From: a virus
Length of the DNA stretch: 26,707 nucleotides
IMG/VR virus record: IMGVR_UViG_3300024433_000043
Coordinates: 1-26,707 of that record
Reading direction: 5' to 3' (one strand)
The translations under genes and the position numbers were made by a program. How positions within the stretch are numbered: the first letter of the stretch is position 1; each line of letters starts with the position of its first letter. Of this stretch, positions 8,114 to 16,088 are shown piece after piece. The notes below the pieces were generated by a model. It saw only the letters and a program-made list of their open reading frames with translations. It was not told the DNA's origin and made no database searches.

Positions 8114-9206
8114 GATATCGTTATCCGTTGACAATAAGATACTAACAGGTTGGAAGTCTGTGAGTATCACACGGTCTCTAGATGCATTGGCAGATACTTA
8201 TCAATTTAATATGTTGGATGTATGGAGTCCTGAGGATACACCGCTGACTCCTGATAAGGAAATACAAATTTACGTAGATAGGGATGTTTCTGTTTCACAG
8301 TTGCAGACACTTGTTCTTACTGGTTATATTGATAATCCTAATATTAAGGTTGGGAATAATAGTAATAATGTTGCGATAAAAGGACGATCTAAAACTGGAG
8401 ATCTTGTTGATTGTTCTGCAGAATTTTTACCATCTAATTCTTGGAACAAAGTCCAGTTCTCAACTATTGTTAGAGACCTGTTATTAAACTATGATATAGG
8501 ATTGGATTTTATTTCTGGGACGGCTGTCGGGAAAGATGCCTCTTTAGATTTATCAATCAATAGTGGCGAATCTATCTTTGAAATAATAGATAGGATAAGT
8601 AAAAAACTAGGGATACTGCCAGTTACAAATCCTAATGGTAATCTTGAATTGATAACGACAGGAGATAGACGTGCTCAAGATAAATTGATTTTTGGACGAG
8701 GATTGAAAAACGTATCTGGGGATTTTGATTATTCAGATAGGTTCTCACATTATACAGTTAGAGGGCAAAGGAGTGGGGATGGCGGTGGATGGAAAAAATC
8801 CACTAATGAAATTTCTTCAAATGCTACAGATGAAGTCTTTGGTTCTCGTTATCGTCGAAAGATTGTATCCCTTAGTAGTAAAGGGACACTTAAGGATGCA
8901 CAGAACCAAGTAAGATGGGAAGCACAGATAAGGGCTGGAAAGTCTGGCTCTGTTGAGGTCGCACTTCCAAGTTGGTTTCAAAGTAATAATGAGATATGGG
9001 AAGTTGGGACTTTGGTATACACTGAAATTCCACCTCTTGATATAGCTGAAGAACTTCTTATTAAGGATGTTACTTTGGATCAGAATTCTGGTGGATCTTC
9101 GGCTGGTCTTACACTTGTTAATAAAGATACATATACTAAAGATCCATCTGCGAATGTTAAGATAACAAAGAAATCTAAAAAGAAGGGTTTTGGCTTCGGC
9201 TGGTAA
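8100..9206 (+). CDS. Baseplate hub protein (Mu gpP / gp44-like)
   Basis: 368 residues, near the usual length for Mu gpP. Landmarks are the N-terminal beta domain with SVSITRSLDALADTYQF, the DKEIQIYVD and LVLTGYIDN strands, the central IKGRSKTGDLVDC, and GESIFEIIDRISKKLGIL, the late-control/hub motif shared by Mu gpP, P2 gpD and T4 gp27. The C-terminus is lysine/glycine-rich (KKSKKKGFGFGW). It forms the central hub on which the spike sits. It lies directly before the gp45 spike gene, with only 2 bases between. Confidence 0.85.
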   Translation: MPKDKISLSVDNKILTGWKSVSITRSLDALADTYQFNMLDVWSPEDTPLTPDKEIQIYVDRDVSVSQLQTLVLTGYIDNPNIKVGNNSNNVAIKGRSKTGDLVDCSAEFLPSNSWNKVQFSTIVRDLLLNYDIGLDFISGTAVGKDASLDLSINSGESIFEIIDRISKKLGILPVTNPNGNLELITTGDRRAQDKLIFGRGLKNVSGDFDYSDRFSHYTVRGQRSGDGGGWKKSTNEISSNATDEVFGSRYRRKIVSLSSKGTLKDAQNQVRWEAQIRAGKSGSVEVALPSWFQSNNEIWEVGTLVYTEIPPLDIAEELLIKDVTLDQNSGGSSAGLTLVNKDTYTKDPSANVKITKKSKKKGFGFGW

Positions 9207-9208
9207 CT

Positions 9209-9820
9209 ATGGATTTCTCGGCACAATTAAATCGTATACTAGAGCCTATTAGGAACAGGATAACGATGCTCATTAGTCAAGCTGTCGTGTCCCTTGTGGA
9301 TGATTCTACTGCGATGCAGTTGTTACAGATAAAGATTGGCAAAGATGAAGTCAAGAACAATGTTGAAAGGATACAGACCTACGGTTTGTCAAGTCATCCA
9401 CTGCAAGATGCAGAGGTCTTGGCTTGTGCTGTCAATGGTAATAAGGACCATATTATCGCTGTCGCTGTGGATGATAGTAGATATAGGATAAAGGGTCTAC
9501 CAGAAGGCGGTGTCGCCCTATATGACTACGATGGGAATGTTATTAAGTTGACGAAAGATGATGGGATTCTAGTAGATGCTCCTAACGCAGATGTCAATAT
9601 AAAAGCTTCTGGTGATATAAATATTGGGAACTCATCTTTGAAAAAATTAGTAAATGATTCTTTTAAGACTCTGTTTAATTCGCATACACATAGTTGTGTA
9701 GGAGTCACCGGGACTATTGCAATCCCTGCTCTTACATGTGCAATTACAGCCGGGAGTTCTTTGTTACCAAATGAGCAAATGGATGATGGACATCTAACCA
9801 GCAAAGTAGAGGCAGAATAA
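9209..9820 (+). CDS. Baseplate puncturing spike (Mu gp45-like)
   Basis: 203 residues. The N-terminal half has the OB-type fold region of Mu gp45 (SLVDDSTAMQLLQIK, VERIQTYGLSSHPLQDAEVL, GLPEGGVALYDYDGN). The middle forms short beta-helix repeats (VNIKASGDINIGN). Near the end is H159-T-H161, the His-x-His pair that in Mu- and P2-type spikes binds iron at the trimer tip. In those phages the trimer pierces the outer membrane. No lysozyme domain is fused. The gene sits between hub and gp46 as in Mu. Confidence 0.88.
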   Translation: MDFSAQLNRILEPIRNRITMLISQAVVSLVDDSTAMQLLQIKIGKDEVKNNVERIQTYGLSSHPLQDAEVLACAVNGNKDHIIAVAVDDSRYRIKGLPEGGVALYDYDGNVIKLTKDDGILVDAPNADVNIKASGDINIGNSSLKKLVNDSFKTLFNSHTHSCVGVTGTIAIPALTCAITAGSSLLPNEQMDDGHLTSKVEAE

Positions 9821-9821
9821 T

Positions 9822-11174
9822 ATGTCAGATATATACAATCCTTCTTTTGACCATCCTACGTTCAATGCGTCAGACTATGCGTCTGTAGGTGGCTCTGTCA
9901 GTATACATCCCACTAATGGATTGACATACGGACCTCTGCTCCCGCATTACTATATTTGTAGAGTAGATAGTTTTCCTATGCGTATTTTTAATTCTCGAGT
10001 GAGAGTGAAAGCTAATTGGAATGATTCTACTGTCGTTTCTTTTGGTGGAAGTTCTCCCATATCATTGAGATTTTGGAATGGTGTATCTGGTCCTGGGTCA
10101 GATTATATAAATGTAACAATAAACACTAGACCATCATCTTTTGGGAATGCTAGTTGGGATGTTCAAGTATTTACACAACAAACAGGAACGATATATAATA
10201 GTGGAAGTATGCCGATGACAGCCGGTCTACTTGGCGATACAGATATACAGATTAGTGTGGGACATGATAAGGGTTCCGGCAATTGCGATATCGCTATAAA
10301 TGTTACGAATACTAGACACTTGTTCGCATGGGCTGGAGGCCTGTCAAATTATAGCCCTCTATCTCCGATATACGATTGGGAAGCATCTTTCAATGCGAGC
10401 CATATTGAGCAAGGACAATATAGTTGTTCTGAGTTGGAAGTCGATGCGTCGCAATTAACCGCTCCCCAGAGTATTGGAACTTCAGAAGCATTCGGTCTTT
10501 TAACTATACCGCCATTGCCAGGAACAGAAATTACACCATATAGTATATTATCTGAAGAAGCTTTTGGTGCTCCTATTACTTCTGTAGGTCTTGTGTATAT
10601 CTTACCGGATAGTATCCCTTCTGTGGAAGCTTGGGGATTGCCTACGTTGACAAAAACAACATATCCGTTCTCGATACTTCCTGAACCAACAGAGCCTCTT
10701 AGTGGGGATATGCGTTTATATTTTGACGTAGATAAGCAATATGGGGAAATAGGATTAGCTGACAGAGATGTGGAGCGTGATCCTGGTCTTGAGACGGCTG
10801 TAATTATTACACTATTGACTGATCGTAGAGCAGATGAAGATGATGATTTACCAGATGATAATGGATACAAGGGTGGTTCGTGGCAGGATGGTGTTCCTGT
10901 TGTAGAGGGGTATCTTACAGGAACAAAGCTCTGGCTCTTGCGTCGTTCTAAAACAGTTGATGAGATACCAACACTTGCGAAGCAATTCCTTACAGAAGGG
11001 TTTCAATGGATGATAGATGATGGAGTTGTGGAATCGGTACTGGTTGCAGTTGAAAGACGTAGAGATATCGAGAACACATTAGGAATGTCTTTGTCATTTG
11101 TTAGACCAAACGAACCTACAATTTTTTATAAATTCTTTTATAATTGGGAAGAGCAATTACTAAGGAGACAGTAA
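9822..11174 (+). CDS. Baseplate gp46-like protein with N-terminal lectin-like region and three EAFG repeats
   Basis: 450 residues, about three times the normal gp46 length. Residues about 1-212 are beta-rich, aromatic and glycine-rich, resembling a concanavalin/LamG-type sandwich; this fold call is a guess from composition. Residues 217-278 hold three EAFG repeats (E222, E246, E269; the last is EAWG). Residues about 290-450 are the conserved gp46/GPW-gp25-like domain: GDMRLYFDVDKQYGEI, LETAVIITLLTDRRADEDDD, KGGSWQD and the VLVAVERRRDIENTLGM strand. gp46 is the wedge protein that contacts the hub and sheath in Mu. One base separates it from both neighbours, so the extension is inside a normal baseplate operon. 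Confidence 0.82.
   Translation: MSDIYNPSFDHPTFNASDYASVGGSVSIHPTNGLTYGPLLPHYYICRVDSFPMRIFNSRVRVKANWNDSTVVSFGGSSPISLRFWNGVSGPGSDYINVTINTRPSSFGNASWDVQVFTQQTGTIYNSGSMPMTAGLLGDTDIQISVGHDKGSGNCDIAINVTNTRHLFAWAGGLSNYSPLSPIYDWEASFNASHIEQGQYSCSELEVDASQLTAPQSIGTSEAFGLLTIPPLPGTEITPYSILSEEAFGAPITSVGLVYILPDSIPSVEAWGLPTLTKTTYPFSILPEPTEPLSGDMRLYFDVDKQYGEIGLADRDVERDPGLETAVIITLLTDRRADEDDDLPDDNGYKGGSWQDGVPVVEGYLTGTKLWLLRRSKTVDEIPTLAKQFLTEGFQWMIDDGVVESVLVAVERRRDIENTLGMSLSFVRPNEPTIFYKFFYNWEEQLLRRQ
10464..10652 (+). repeat. Three EAFG protein-coding repeats in gp46
   Basis: The three cores are TSEAFG, SEEAFG and SVEAWG, separated by about 23 residues, with the same I-x-P-x-x-I-x-S lead-in as the array at 1-1362. 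They link the lectin-like N-terminal region to the conserved gp46 domain. Confidence 0.92.
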
Positions 11175-11175
11175 G

Positions 11176-12291
11176 ATGGCATACGAAAGACCAACAATAT
11201 CTGAGATTAAAGATCGAATAGAAAAAGGAATAGAGTCTAGGCTCTTTGGTAAGACTGCTCTATTACGAGTTGCTTTATTAAGAATTCTTGCGAGAGTTTT
11301 TGCTGGTAGTCTACACGCTCTCTATGGTTATCTTGCTTGGATAACAGATCAATTATTTGTTACAACCGCGTCTGAGTTTTTTCTAGAGAACATGCACGGA
11401 AATATGTGGAGAGTTCCTCGTAAGGGAGGTTCTTTTGCTTCTGGCACTGCTATATTTTCAGGTACGAACGGAACACTAATTGATACAGACACGCGATTAC
11501 AGAACGATCAAGGCATTGAGTATGGAACCACATTACCAGTTACGATTTCCGGCGGAGTTGCATCTGTCAGTATACAAGCAATTGAGTCTGGTGAGGATGG
11601 CAATCTACTAAGAACTAATCCACCAGACCCAGTATATCTACAGATGGTTTCAACACTTGCAGGAGTTGACGATGAAGTAGAAATAGATGGAGATATAACC
11701 GGAGGAATTGACAAAGAGGATCTCGAAGACTATAGGTCAAGGATTCTTCAAAGAATTCAAAATCCTCCGGCTGGTGGTTCTTCAGCAGACTATGTAAGAT
11801 GGGCAACAGAAGTAGATGGTGTTGTACGTGCATGGTGTTATCCACTTGCAAATGGTCCTGGAACAGTCACGACCGTGATTACAGCATTCGGTTCTGATCC
11901 CGTCCCTAGTTCTTTGCTTGTATCTGATACACAGAATCATATTGAAGTCGTGCGTCCTGTTACTGCAGATCAGACCGTTGCATCAATAACTGACTCTTTA
12001 GGAGTTGACGGAAAGGCATTATTCGATTTTAATATATTACTTCCATCTGGTGAGAATGTATCTGATGTGCAGAGTAATATTATTGATAATATAGAAGCGT
12101 TATTTCTACCGCATCGTCCGGGAACGACTGTACCTATATCTCAGATAAGATCTGCAATATCTACATCCGGTGTTTCTGATTATACAATACAAGCAATAGA
12201 TGTAGATAGTGTTTCTGTATTTATTGAAAATATTGTATTGACGGGATACGCTTATCCTTGGCTTGATTCTATAACCTTTGGAGATCTATAA
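11176..12291 (+). CDS. Baseplate J-like wedge protein (Mu gp47-like)
   Basis: 371 residues, the standard length. It follows the gp47/baseplate J layout: a helical N-terminus ending in TASEFFLENMHGNMWRVPR (the family has LDxhAxxxGixR), beta domains with GTAIFSGTNGTLIDTDTRL, GVASVSIQAIESGEDGNL, a central EDLEDYRSRILQRIQNPPAGGS-type motif followed by DYVRWATEVDGVVRAWC, and a C-terminal region with ALFLPHRPGTTVPISQIRSA. It forms the baseplate wedge dimers. It begins one base after gp46 and ends one base before gp48. Confident from several motifs and from position. Confidence 0.92.
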   Translation: MAYERPTISEIKDRIEKGIESRLFGKTALLRVALLRILARVFAGSLHALYGYLAWITDQLFVTTASEFFLENMHGNMWRVPRKGGSFASGTAIFSGTNGTLIDTDTRLQNDQGIEYGTTLPVTISGGVASVSIQAIESGEDGNLLRTNPPDPVYLQMVSTLAGVDDEVEIDGDITGGIDKEDLEDYRSRILQRIQNPPAGGSSADYVRWATEVDGVVRAWCYPLANGPGTVTTVITAFGSDPVPSSLLVSDTQNHIEVVRPVTADQTVASITDSLGVDGKALFDFNILLPSGENVSDVQSNIIDNIEALFLPHRPGTTVPISQIRSAISTSGVSDYTIQAIDVDSVSVFIENIVLTGYAYPWLDSITFGDL

Positions 12292-12292
12292 A

Positions 12293-13282
12293 ATGGCATA
12301 CCTGCAAGAACTTATTCCACAAAGGTTTTTTGATCGTTGGGATTATCTGCGCTCTTTGCGTGCTCTCCTCCCCAGAGGCATAGCATGGCAAATACCGCTC
12401 CCAAATGAAATTGATATACAACCAGTAGGCATCGTATCTGGCGAGGCTTTCGGACGCCATACGGTATCGTCAGGCGAGGTATATATCACTCCTAATGGTA
12501 TTGTATCTAGCGAGGCTTTTGGGCTTGCCTATGTTTTACCAGCACAAGATGTGGAGCTTATTGGTATTGTAAGCGCAGAAGCTTTTGGTGTTCCTTCTGT
12601 ACTCTTTGGACAGGTTATTTCAGAACCTTCTGGTATTGAATCACAGGAAAATTTTGGAAGTCCAATTATTGTTAATTCTCAGTTTATTACTCCTATTGGG
12701 ATAGTATCTGGAGAGGTTGTATCTGATGCCGGTGTTTGGAATAATTTGCTTATATATGACGATTTTGATGGCGGCGTTCTGAATCCGGCATGGGATGCGC
12801 AATTCAAAAGTGGATGGGGAATTGAGACAGAAGCTGGTGAGAATTATGCTGAATCTCCAACAAATAATGACGATTGGCTATATCCTACGCATCCGTCAAG
12901 TGTGAAGGCTGGAGAATTTGAAATCCATTTTGGATACTGGCGGAGTGCTGGCGGAAATAACTCTGTACATTTTAAATTCTATAACACTGCTTCTGCATTC
13001 AGATTTGATTCTTATTTTTGGAATGGTGTTATCTATGGTTTAAATGGTGGACAGTTTACAATGGCTTCTGGTCCAGCAGAACAAAGAATGAAAATAGTCC
13101 GGGATGGTGGTGGTATTATCTGGGCTTATTATTGGAATGGGTCTGCTTGGATACGAGAAGATGCTTGGTCTACTCCTGGTTCATCTTTTAATAATAATGA
13201 GAATTTATGGCTGGCAGTTAATGGTGGAGCTGGAGAAAATGGATTCTCGCATATCTATATAATGGGGACTTTCCAACCATGA
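12293..13282 (+). CDS. N-terminal part of gp48/DUF2313 fused to EAFG repeats and a lectin-like domain
   Basis: 329 residues from ATG 12293, which has GGAG at 12280-12283; an in-frame TTG at 12278 lies inside the upstream gene and is rejected. Residues 1-36 contain LRSLRALLPRGIAW, the hallmark start of DUF2313 (Mu gp48). The conserved domain then stops. Residues 42-146 are four EAFG repeats plus a decayed fifth (SGEVVSDAG), and 150-329 form a beta-rich, tryptophan- and glycine-rich region resembling a concanavalin-like glucanase/LamG fold. The protein ends in TGA overlapping the ATG of the next frame (ATGA at 13279-13282), which carries the rest of DUF2313. The cassette has thus divided gp48; the two halves probably reassociate. 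Confidence 0.75.
   Translation: MAYLQELIPQRFFDRWDYLRSLRALLPRGIAWQIPLPNEIDIQPVGIVSGEAFGRHTVSSGEVYITPNGIVSSEAFGLAYVLPAQDVELIGIVSAEAFGVPSVLFGQVISEPSGIESQENFGSPIIVNSQFITPIGIVSGEVVSDAGVWNNLLIYDDFDGGVLNPAWDAQFKSGWGIETEAGENYAESPTNNDDWLYPTHPSSVKAGEFEIHFGYWRSAGGNNSVHFKFYNTASAFRFDSYFWNGVIYGLNGGQFTMASGPAEQRMKIVRDGGGIIWAYYWNGSAWIREDAWSTPGSSFNNNENLWLAVNGGAGENGFSHIYIMGTFQP
12410..12730 (+). repeat. EAFG protein-coding repeats in gp48 (four plus one decayed)
   Basis: Cores SGEAFG, SSEAFG, SAEAFG and SQENFG occur at 20-23 residue spacing, then SGEVVS lacking F-G. The 17-base string CCTAATGGTATTGTATC is shared exactly with the first array (58-74 and 12491-12507), suggesting DNA-level exchange between loci. 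Confidence 0.92.
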
Positions 13283-13785
13283 TATTTACAAAATATTTAG
13301 GGAAACTCTTAATGGCTTTTGCTGTAGAGCTTGAGAAATTTGAAGATGCAGTAACAGACTTGAGACGGGAAGCTGTTCCCGGACTATCTCGGTCTTTACT
13401 TGACAGGTGGGAAACTGATCTTGGCTTGCCAGATGATGTTCCTCTTCCTTATCAGTCCGTAGAGGAAAGAGCACAGATTGCACATGCAAAGTATACAGCC
13501 AATTACTCAGGACAGAGTAAAGAATTCTTTATAGAATATGCCGCGAAACTCGGTGCTGTTATTACGATACAGGAATATGCTGGATATACTAGTATCTTCA
13601 GGGTAGATAAGAATCGTGTTGACAGGATGCCAGTTGAGGGGATTGATGGATCAAGATTGTGGTCTCTTCACTCAAAGTATAAATGGACAATAGAAGTCAT
13701 ATCGTTAGACACGGTAAGTTTGGAATATTTACAGTATCGTATTGGGGAGATAGCTCCTGCACATACGATTATAATATGGATATAG
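13279..13785 (+). CDS. C-terminal part of gp48/DUF2313 baseplate protein
   Basis: 168 residues. The start codon overlaps the stop of the upstream half as ATGA, so reinitiation is likely; there is no strong Shine-Dalgarno. The sequence picks up the DUF2313 domain where the upstream half leaves it: a helical segment (FAVELEKFEDAVTDLRREA), then SLLDRWETDLGLPDDVP, the diagnostic WE-x-x-LGLPD motif, EERAQIAHAKYTANYSGQS and EYAAKLGAVITIQEY. The domain continues to the end (ISLEYL...GEIAPAHTII). In Mu both parts are one protein of about 190 residues at the baseplate periphery next to the fibre. Confidence 0.85.
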   Translation: MIFTKYLGKLLMAFAVELEKFEDAVTDLRREAVPGLSRSLLDRWETDLGLPDDVPLPYQSVEERAQIAHAKYTANYSGQSKEFFIEYAAKLGAVITIQEYAGYTSIFRVDKNRVDRMPVEGIDGSRLWSLHSKYKWTIEVISLDTVSLEYLQYRIGEIAPAHTIIIWI

Positions 13786-13794
13786 GAGGCAGGT

Positions 13795-14829
13795 ATGCAC
13801 AGAACACTTGGAGATGGTTATTTATTGCAAGGTGGAAAAACATATTACCAGGATGAGAACCCTCCTGTTAATGATGCAACACAAGCGCGACATGAGGAAA
13901 TGAATTCCATCCAGGAAGAGATTTGTCAAGTAATTGAGAATGAAGGTATTTCCTTAAATGCCGACACAGAAACTTTTGCTCAGATGAATCAATTGGATCA
14001 AGCTCTTTGGAAGAAAAATGCAAAGATGTCTCCAAGGATGACGAATGGTCTCTTTGCCTATGGTAGATATGATTCTGGTCTTGATGGGTTTCGTGTCTAT
14101 GATGGAAGTTGCATTGATAAGTTTGGCGGATATTTTATGGGGAGCCAAGGTGGTCCTAGTATTTTAAAAGCTGGTCTTACACCTTGGACCGCTGGGGATG
14201 GTGGTAATGGTATCCCGAGCGCGGTCTCGATCTCAGCGAATACTTGGTACTATGTATTCTGTATTATGAAAGTGTCTACAGGGGAGGTAGATTTTGGTCT
14301 TGATAGTTCTAAGATTGCAAATAACCTTCTGGCAGAATCGGGATACAATGTTTACAGGATGGTTGGGATTGTAGAGGCACAAGCTGGCGGATCTCCGTTT
14401 AAATTCACGACCACAAATAAGGCACCTCTTGGAGATTGGATATACCCAACTAGACAGGGTGTTATTATAACAGCGTATCCATTGACGTCTCAAAATAATA
14501 TCATTCTTATTCAAGCTCCCCCGACAGTTTGCGAAGCTAAACTTTATGTAGAAATATATAACAGTGTTGCAGGAGCGTTTCTTGCTAGGATAAGCGCAAA
14601 CAATATAGATACTGATATGTCAGATGGTAGAGCGGTTATTAAAGTATCTGGTGGAGATGGTGAAACTGCACGATTTCAATTGAATGTGAAAACAGATGCA
14701 GATGGAAAGATAAATATGGGATACAGAATTGGGGATGCTGGAGCCGGAACGGTGAAGGTAAATATCACAAGGATAGCTTTTAAAGTAGATCCATTTGATG
14801 TCCAAGATAATCCTTTGTATATACCTTAG
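13795..14829 (+). CDS. Tail fibre protein
   Basis: 344 residues, ATG 13795 with AGGAGG at 13784-13789. The N-terminus (NPPVNDATQARHEEMNSIQEEI, then VIENEGISLN) matches the short baseplate-attachment module found at the start of many Mu/P2-type fibres, in which a T/N-A-x-x-x-N-x-I/V-Q-E-E-I helix is followed by I-E-x-x-G-I. The remaining 270 residues are beta-rich and gly/asn-rich with no recognisable receptor domain; the C-terminus (about 250-344) looks like a beta sandwich. No tail-fibre chaperone follows, so folding may be autonomous. Position directly after gp48 supports the call; receptor unknown. Confidence 0.75.
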   Translation: MHRTLGDGYLLQGGKTYYQDENPPVNDATQARHEEMNSIQEEICQVIENEGISLNADTETFAQMNQLDQALWKKNAKMSPRMTNGLFAYGRYDSGLDGFRVYDGSCIDKFGGYFMGSQGGPSILKAGLTPWTAGDGGNGIPSAVSISANTWYYVFCIMKVSTGEVDFGLDSSKIANNLLAESGYNVYRMVGIVEAQAGGSPFKFTTTNKAPLGDWIYPTRQGVIITAYPLTSQNNIILIQAPPTVCEAKLYVEIYNSVAGAFLARISANNIDTDMSDGRAVIKVSGGDGETARFQLNVKTDADGKINMGYRIGDAGAGTVKVNITRIAFKVDPFDVQDNPLYIP

Positions 14830-14843
14830 ATGATGGAGAGAGA

Positions 14844-15062
14844 ATGGGCGACAGGGATTTTTGTATGGAGCATAGTGGACATGCTGTAAGATTGAATAGC
14901 CTTGAGAAAAGCGATGAAGAATCTTGGCGAGCTATTGACAGAGCACACGAAAGGATTGATGGAATGAAGAATTGGGTAATTGCAGGGATGGCAAGTTTGG
15001 TCTTGCAGTTGGTCGTAATTATTGGTGCTCTTGTTTTGGTTTATATGAAGTTGGGAGGGTAA
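14844..15062 (+). CDS. XhlA-like small membrane protein (lysis accessory)
   Basis: 72 residues; GGAGAG just before ATG 14844. The N-terminal 40 residues are a charged amphipathic helix (VRLNSLEKSDEESWRAIDRAHERI) and residues about 43-68 form one strongly hydrophobic segment ending in YMKLGG. A soluble coiled-coil-like part plus a C-terminal anchor is the layout of XhlA-type proteins, which assist holins in some phages. It sits between the fibre and a peptidase-like gene, so a lysis role is plausible. A separate two-span holin was not found nearby. Confidence 0.55.
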   Translation: MGDRDFCMEHSGHAVRLNSLEKSDEESWRAIDRAHERIDGMKNWVIAGMASLVLQLVVIIGALVLVYMKLGG

Positions 15063-15063
15063 T

Positions 15064-15654
15064 ATGATTATGAGATTATCAGAACATTTTCTATACTCAG
15101 AATTATGCGATAGAGACCACCACATTCTGACTCCTGTGCAGATACACATGATGCAATCTTTATGCGAATTTATTTTTGAACCAATTCGCAGGTTCTTATC
15201 TAAGAAGTTGGGCAAGCCTGTTCCTATGAAAATTTCATCCGGCGTTCTCTTCCCCAGTGATCTGAATCGTCTTAGAAAGTTGGGATACAATCCGTCAGAA
15301 ACCAGCGATCATTTGTTTGGGAATATAGTCAAGTTGAGAAGCTCTGCAAAGATACGCAAGTATGGAAAGTATTATCAGTATTCTGTAGGAGCCGGAGATG
15401 TTGTTCCATCTTGTGGTGCTGTAGAAGCTTTTGAATTATTGAAACCCTATTTCGTTAAAGAAAAAAGTATAATCGCGTTGCCAGATGGAGATGTGCATAT
15501 CGGTCAAGTCATTCTCGAGAAACGGAATACACATTGGCTACATATAAGCAATTCTCCAAATGTGATTTACCAAGAAGATATCTCAAATATGTTTTTGAGG
15601 AGAGAGCCATTTTTAAAATCTAATGATAATGGAAAGTCCTACCAAACAATTTAA
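15064..15654 (+). CDS. M15-family peptidase-like endolysin or peptidoglycan enzyme
   Basis: 196 residues; ATG 15064 (a second in-frame ATG at 15070 is possible). The N-terminus LSEHFLYSELCDRDHHI and VQIHMMQSLCEFIFEPIRRFL match the M15A/M15_3 D-Ala-D-Ala carboxypeptidase lead-in, and ISSGV fits the I-x-SGY position. The metal motif starts as S-D-H83-L-F-G but the usual Asp seven residues on is Lys90. A G-A-G-D112-V-V-P stretch further on looks like the displaced end of that motif, so about 22 residues seem inserted in the loop. H160 in HWLHIS is the third ligand and E152 the likely base. It would cut peptide cross-links in the murein at lysis; activity depends on D112 being the ligand. Confidence 0.65.
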   Translation: MIMRLSEHFLYSELCDRDHHILTPVQIHMMQSLCEFIFEPIRRFLSKKLGKPVPMKISSGVLFPSDLNRLRKLGYNPSETSDHLFGNIVKLRSSAKIRKYGKYYQYSVGAGDVVPSCGAVEAFELLKPYFVKEKSIIALPDGDVHIGQVILEKRNTHWLHISNSPNVIYQEDISNMFLRREPFLKSNDNGKSYQTI

Positions 15655-15668
15655 TTAGGAGGTCTGTT

Positions 15669-15890
15669 ATGTCAAGAAGTGCGCGTAGACGTTTTCGAGT
15701 TATTGGAAAGTTATTGCCTATGATAATTTCTGCAGGCAATAAAGATACTGTCAAGAAAGCCTGCGATGCTTTCCTTGATGTTATCGAAGACCGTATTGAA
15801 GAAACAGAAACAAAAGTGGATGACGCTGTCTTATTGCCACTCTGTCAAGTAGCAAGGAAACTTCTGGGTATCCCGGATGACGATGACTGA
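15669..15890 (+). CDS. Small hypothetical protein at the end of the late operon
   Basis: 73 residues. AGGAGG about 6 bases before ATG 15669 makes this a convincing gene. The first 13 residues are arginine-rich (MSRSARRRFRV), followed by helical segments (LLPMIISAGNKDTVKKACDAFLDVIEDRIEE as two helices) and an acidic end (GIPDDDD). There is no clear membrane span. It follows the peptidase and precedes the terminator at 15920, so it may belong to lysis or to virion morphogenesis. Family not recognised. Confidence 0.7.
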   Translation: MSRSARRRFRVIGKLLPMIISAGNKDTVKKACDAFLDVIEDRIEETETKVDDAVLLPLCQVARKLLGIPDDDD

Positions 15891-15919
15891 GTAAGATATA
15901 TACTTGTGTATATAATGTA

Positions 15920-15954
15920 TAGGGGAACTGGTATTGCCGGCTCCCTATTTTTTT
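15920..15954 (+). terminator. Intrinsic terminator of the tail/lysis operon
   Basis: TAGGGG-A-A-C-TGG pairs with CCGG-C-TCCCTA (one bulged G, one mismatch, one wobble) around a TATTG loop and is followed by seven T (15948-15954). It lies 30 bases after the last late gene, and different, promoter-led genes follow. Confidence 0.75.
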
Positions 15955-15995
15955 GCCCTTCTGTCAAGCTATGGCCACAATACAAGGCAATCCTT

Positions 15996-16016
15996 AAAAA
16001 AAAGGAAGTTTTTTTT
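15996..16016 (+). other. A8-GGAAG-T8 perfect inverted repeat in the 15891-16147 spacer
   Basis: Eight A (15996-16003) and eight T (16009-16016) flank GGAAG. In RNA this is a weak A-U hairpin; in DNA it is a short bent or flexible tract. The spacer (257 bases) also contains the terminator, a palindrome (16070-16080) and a promoter, but no credible gene. Confidence 0.6.
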
Positions 16017-16069
16017 GCTCCGTAACTTATTGATTCTGTTATCGTTATATCTGTTCCGATTTTTATATG

Positions 16070-16080
16070 AGGACAGTCCT
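16070..16080 (+). promoter_or_regulatory. Possible operator palindrome upstream of the 16089 promoter
   Basis: AGGAC-A-GTCCT is an odd-centred perfect palindrome ending 8 bases before the -35 box. It is short enough to arise by chance; position is the only support for a regulatory role. Confidence 0.3.
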
Positions 16081-16088
16081 AAAATAAT

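Noticed and set aside
15901-15919. TATAAT at 15911 as a promoter
   Set aside because: No -35 box at proper spacing and it would transcribe straight into the terminator at 15920.
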